This document shows positions 61,399 to 64,000 of a DNA stretch of 64,000 nucleotides, piece after piece. Every line of letters begins with the position of its first letter. The first letter of the stretch is position 1. The DNA lies in contig CM049306.1 of NCBI GenBank assembly GCA_026874595.1, positions 40,302,019 to 40,366,018 of the forward strand. Direction: 5' to 3'. The DNA is from Sipunculus nudus. Its lineage: Eukaryota > Annelida > Sipuncula > Golfingiida > Sipunculidae. The notes beneath the pieces were generated by a model. It did not search any database and had not been told where the DNA came from. It saw only the letters and a program-made list of their open reading frames with translations. Made by a program: the position numbers and the translations under genes.

Positions 61399-62450
61399 CA
61401 TGGTAACCTGTATCTGAACGTGTTCATTTCGGTTTTGGTTGAGATACCTGCCTACTTACTCAATATCCCCGTATTATCTAAAGTAGGAAGACAGCGCGGA
61501 CTGATAATCTGTACCCTTAACGCTGGCGTTGTCGTTCTTCTAACCCTTGCTGTCCCTGACAGTAAGTATACGCAGTGGGCCCTACGGTTCCTCATTTGAT
61601 TAAAACCATTACGACAGCCCCTGTGCTTAGATTTATACCTTACTACAGTATATATTATTCACCGTAGTTGGTCTGGATATCAAGCGCAACGTATACAGTG
61701 CAGTGTGAGTTTAACCTACGGATCGTTGGATAGATCTGTCCAAATACGTTTGGGCAATTATTACTTATGTAGCATGAAGAAACTGAATTACCCCTACATG
61801 TTTTCATTAATATACATTTATATATTCAATTGGGGTCAAAATAACTGCTGAATAATCAGTATTTATTAATGTATAGTAACTAGAAAATGAGAACTATCAC
61901 AAATCCATCACTATCTAAGCTGAATGCTGTATCTTTCTAATAGCTTTATAAAATCTCATGAGAAAAAAGTTGTAATTACAACTTGATAATATATTATAAC
62001 GCATGTTAATGTGTTTGAACTATTTTACTATACACATACATTTACTTATGGAGCAGAAAGTCTACTACGATTTTCAAATCATCAGGTTTTTTTTTGTATA
62101 TCCATTTAAGAAATGCATTTTATTAAATGGATACGAATGACATCACCCATAAATAAAGCTTTAAGTAAAGATTCTATCTTTTGCTCATTATACTTAATCT
62201 GCGGAAAGTTTCATGGACATTGGGATAAAGGTGGGAGAAAGGACATCGAATTAAAAAGTTCACATATCTTTTCTGTCATTGATATGCAGATGAGGTTATT
62301 GGAAAAACCATTGATTGGAAAGTTTGCAATAACGATGTCTGTCATCGCCGCCTACCAGTTTGAGGTAGAGCTCTTCCCTCCAGTGGTCTACATTGGTTTG
62401 TTAACGCCAGCCGGCTTGATAGCTTAACGCCACCATTCCTACCGCTGATC
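61399..62450 (+). pseudogene. SLC22 relic E: truncated exon 7 and broken exon 8
   Basis: 61399-61561 matches exon 7 from HGNLYLNVF onward, open, with a good donor (GTAAGT). Its 5' part is replaced by unrelated sequence. 62290-62450 matches exon 8 but lacks 8 and then 13 bases; the total of 21 restores the frame, yet a TGA occurs between the two losses. The donor is GTACGT. Intron 7 and the flank resemble copy A most closely. Intron 8 continues to the right edge, so exons 9-10 may follow outside the window. Confidence 0.82.
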
Positions 62451-62501
62451 GTACGTCTAAGCTAGACAGAGATCGAGCGTGTACCTCCACCACCAACTTT
62501 T

Positions 62502-63405
62502 TGTCCCCCGCTCCGCGGATGCTGGGGACATTGATTTGGGTTTGTCTGTCTGTCTGTCTGTCCTTCTGTCTGTCTGTCTGTCTCTCCGTCCGTCCGTCAG
62601 GTTTTGTTTCCGTGCGATAACTTCCCTAAATATTATCCGATTTCATCCAAATTTGGGTCATTGATTGCTCTCATGCATACCTTGGTTGGATTGGTTTTGG
62701 AGTGTCTGGCTTCTGTCTGTCTGTCACTTTGTCTGTCTGTCTGTCCGGTTTTCGTTTCCATGCGATAACTTTCCTAAATATTATCCGATTATATTCAAAT
62801 TTTGGTCAGTGATTGCTCTTATGCTTACCTTGTTTTGGATGGGTTTTGGGGTGTCTGGCTTCTGTCTGTCTGTCTGTCACTCAGTCTGTCCGTCTGTCAG
62901 ATTTTCGTGTCTGTGCCATTACTTTCCTAAATATTATCTGATTTCATTCAAATTTTGTTTAGTGATTGCTCTCATGCTTACTTTGGTTGGGATTAGTTTT
63001 GGAGTGTCTGGCTTTTGTCTGTCTGTCTGTCACTTTGTCTGTCCGTTTGTCAGGCTTTCGTTTCCCTGCTATAACTTTCCTAAATATTATCTGATGTCAT
63101 TCAAATTTTGGTCATTGATTGCTCTCATGCTTACCTTGGTTTGGAATTGTTTTGAAGTGTCTGACTTATGTCCGACTCTCTGTCTGTCACTCTGTCTGTC
63201 AGCTTGTCAGGTTTTCGTTTCTGTGGGATAACTTTACTAAATATTATCCGATTTCATTCAAATATTGGTCAGTGATTGCACTCATGCATACCCTGGTTGG
63301 GATTTGTTTTGGAGTGTCTGGCTTCTGTCTATCTGTCTGTCTGTCACTCTGTCTGTCCGTCCTTTAACAAGCATGAAAAACAACAAGATCCCAAAGCGGG
63401 GGACA
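62502..63405. mobile_element. TGTCCCCCGCT inverted-repeat element filled with a 150-bp minisatellite
   Basis: An insertion in relic E intron 8 relative to copy A, with 11-bp ends TGTCCCCCGCT and AGCGGGGGACA. Inside are five units of 148-157 bp (anchors near 62616, 62764, 62917, 63070, 63227), each a TCTGTCTGTC run followed by CGATAACTTTCCTAAATATT, CCGATTTCATTCAAATTTTGG and a TTGCTCTCATGC.. TTGG block. An open frame of 188 codons (62665-63231) passes through four units, giving a repeating Cys/Val/Ser-rich peptide. No start context or signal was recognised, so it is not called a gene. Confidence 0.75.
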
Positions 63406-63431
63406 TTAATTCCACATATTTGCTTGTTGTA

Positions 63432-64000
63432 GTTTCAAATATCTCAACCAGATGTCACTCAGTTTCGTCGTAGTAGTTGGATACTGGATCAAGTTTCCCC
63501 TCTCACGAAACAGACTATTCGTCTGTTTGGATAGGGGTATACATTTTATCCTCAGAAGAATACGGAGAAACAATAATCTTAACCAGTAATGCAGCCGACG
63601 ACGCCGCATAGAATCATGTTAGCGAGTTAACTCAAAAATATTTTACTGATATTTATTAAACTTGTCATGTGGACTGATATTGGTTAGATGAAAAACTTGT
63701 ATAAAATGGGGTCATGACCTTTATTAGAGTGACCTTGAATAGGTCATTTTTTTCATAAATCATATAGAATCTTAAATATATCAAGAAAGTTCGCATGGAT
63801 TGATGCAAAAATCAATTTGACGGAAGATTTTGGATAGCTTCGTCTTGTACAGGGGATTAGTGGCTCCATCTGTTATCTTTTTCTTGTTACGCGCTTTTTA
63901 TGTCAATATCATTGCTACTTGACAGTACTGTGAGCCTTATAAGTTTATAATTTTTCAAGTTTATGAACAGATTTTTTTTTTCATATAATGCAGATGCAGA
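63432..64000 (+). other. Continuation of relic E intron 8
   Basis: Collinear with copy A intron 8 from about 16190 to 16740 and non-coding. It runs off the window. Confidence 0.7.

Noticed and set aside
62665-63231. 188-residue Cys/Val-rich open frame as a secreted cysteine-rich protein gene
   Set aside because: The sequence is a minisatellite of TCTGTCTGTC runs within an inverted-repeat insertion, lacks a signal peptide and has no start context.

Overview
The window is AT-rich animal nuclear DNA: genes are split by GT-AG introns, microsatellites and homopolymers are frequent, and the mobile elements are metazoan types (an L1/Tx1-type LINE, CR1/Jockey-like LINE fragments, a DIRS-order tyrosine-recombinase retrotransposon, a solo LTR, Harbinger- and hAT-like MITEs). 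A marine invertebrate is the best guess from this repeat mix; the sequence does not fix the phylum.

The core is a tandem array of SLC22 (organic cation/carnitine transporter family) genes on the + strand. Copy A (10170-17882) keeps ten recognisable exons but is broken by a stop codon and deletions. Copy B (24096-31826) and copy C (34359-44622) each have ten intact exons with matching phases and predict 560-residue, 12-helix transporters. Three relics accompany them: a lone exon 8 (22472-22656), an old remnant keeping exon 1 and exon 7 (52346-53513), and exons 7-8 of a broken copy (61399-62450) whose intron 8 runs off the right edge. The copies align through introns and flanks, so the array grew by duplication of units of about 10-12 kb followed by decay and unequal recombination.

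Left part (1-8870): the first coding exon of an LHPP-like HAD phosphatase on the - strand, whose remainder lies beyond the left edge; a 1.2 kb direct tandem duplication; a possible tRNA-derived SINE; a hAT-like element; otherwise no recognisable gene. Between the SLC22 copies lie TG-rich repeat arrays. Copy C has taken up two LINE fragments and a solo LTR in its introns; copy A has a Harbinger-like MITE just upstream of its start codon; copy B has a short inverted-repeat insertion in intron 4.

Right part (44.6-64 kb): minisatellites, a defective DIRS-order element (46964-49560, - strand), two MITEs in and beside the oldest relic, and a near full-length 6 kb LINE (54290-60355, - strand) with ORF1 open, a damaged ORF2 and a 12-bp target-site duplication.

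No bacterial-type operon, CRISPR, tRNA or rRNA gene was seen. The transporters probably work independently at the plasma membrane as paralogues. The most unusual material is a TG-rich, coding-like repeat superfamily found at several separate places.
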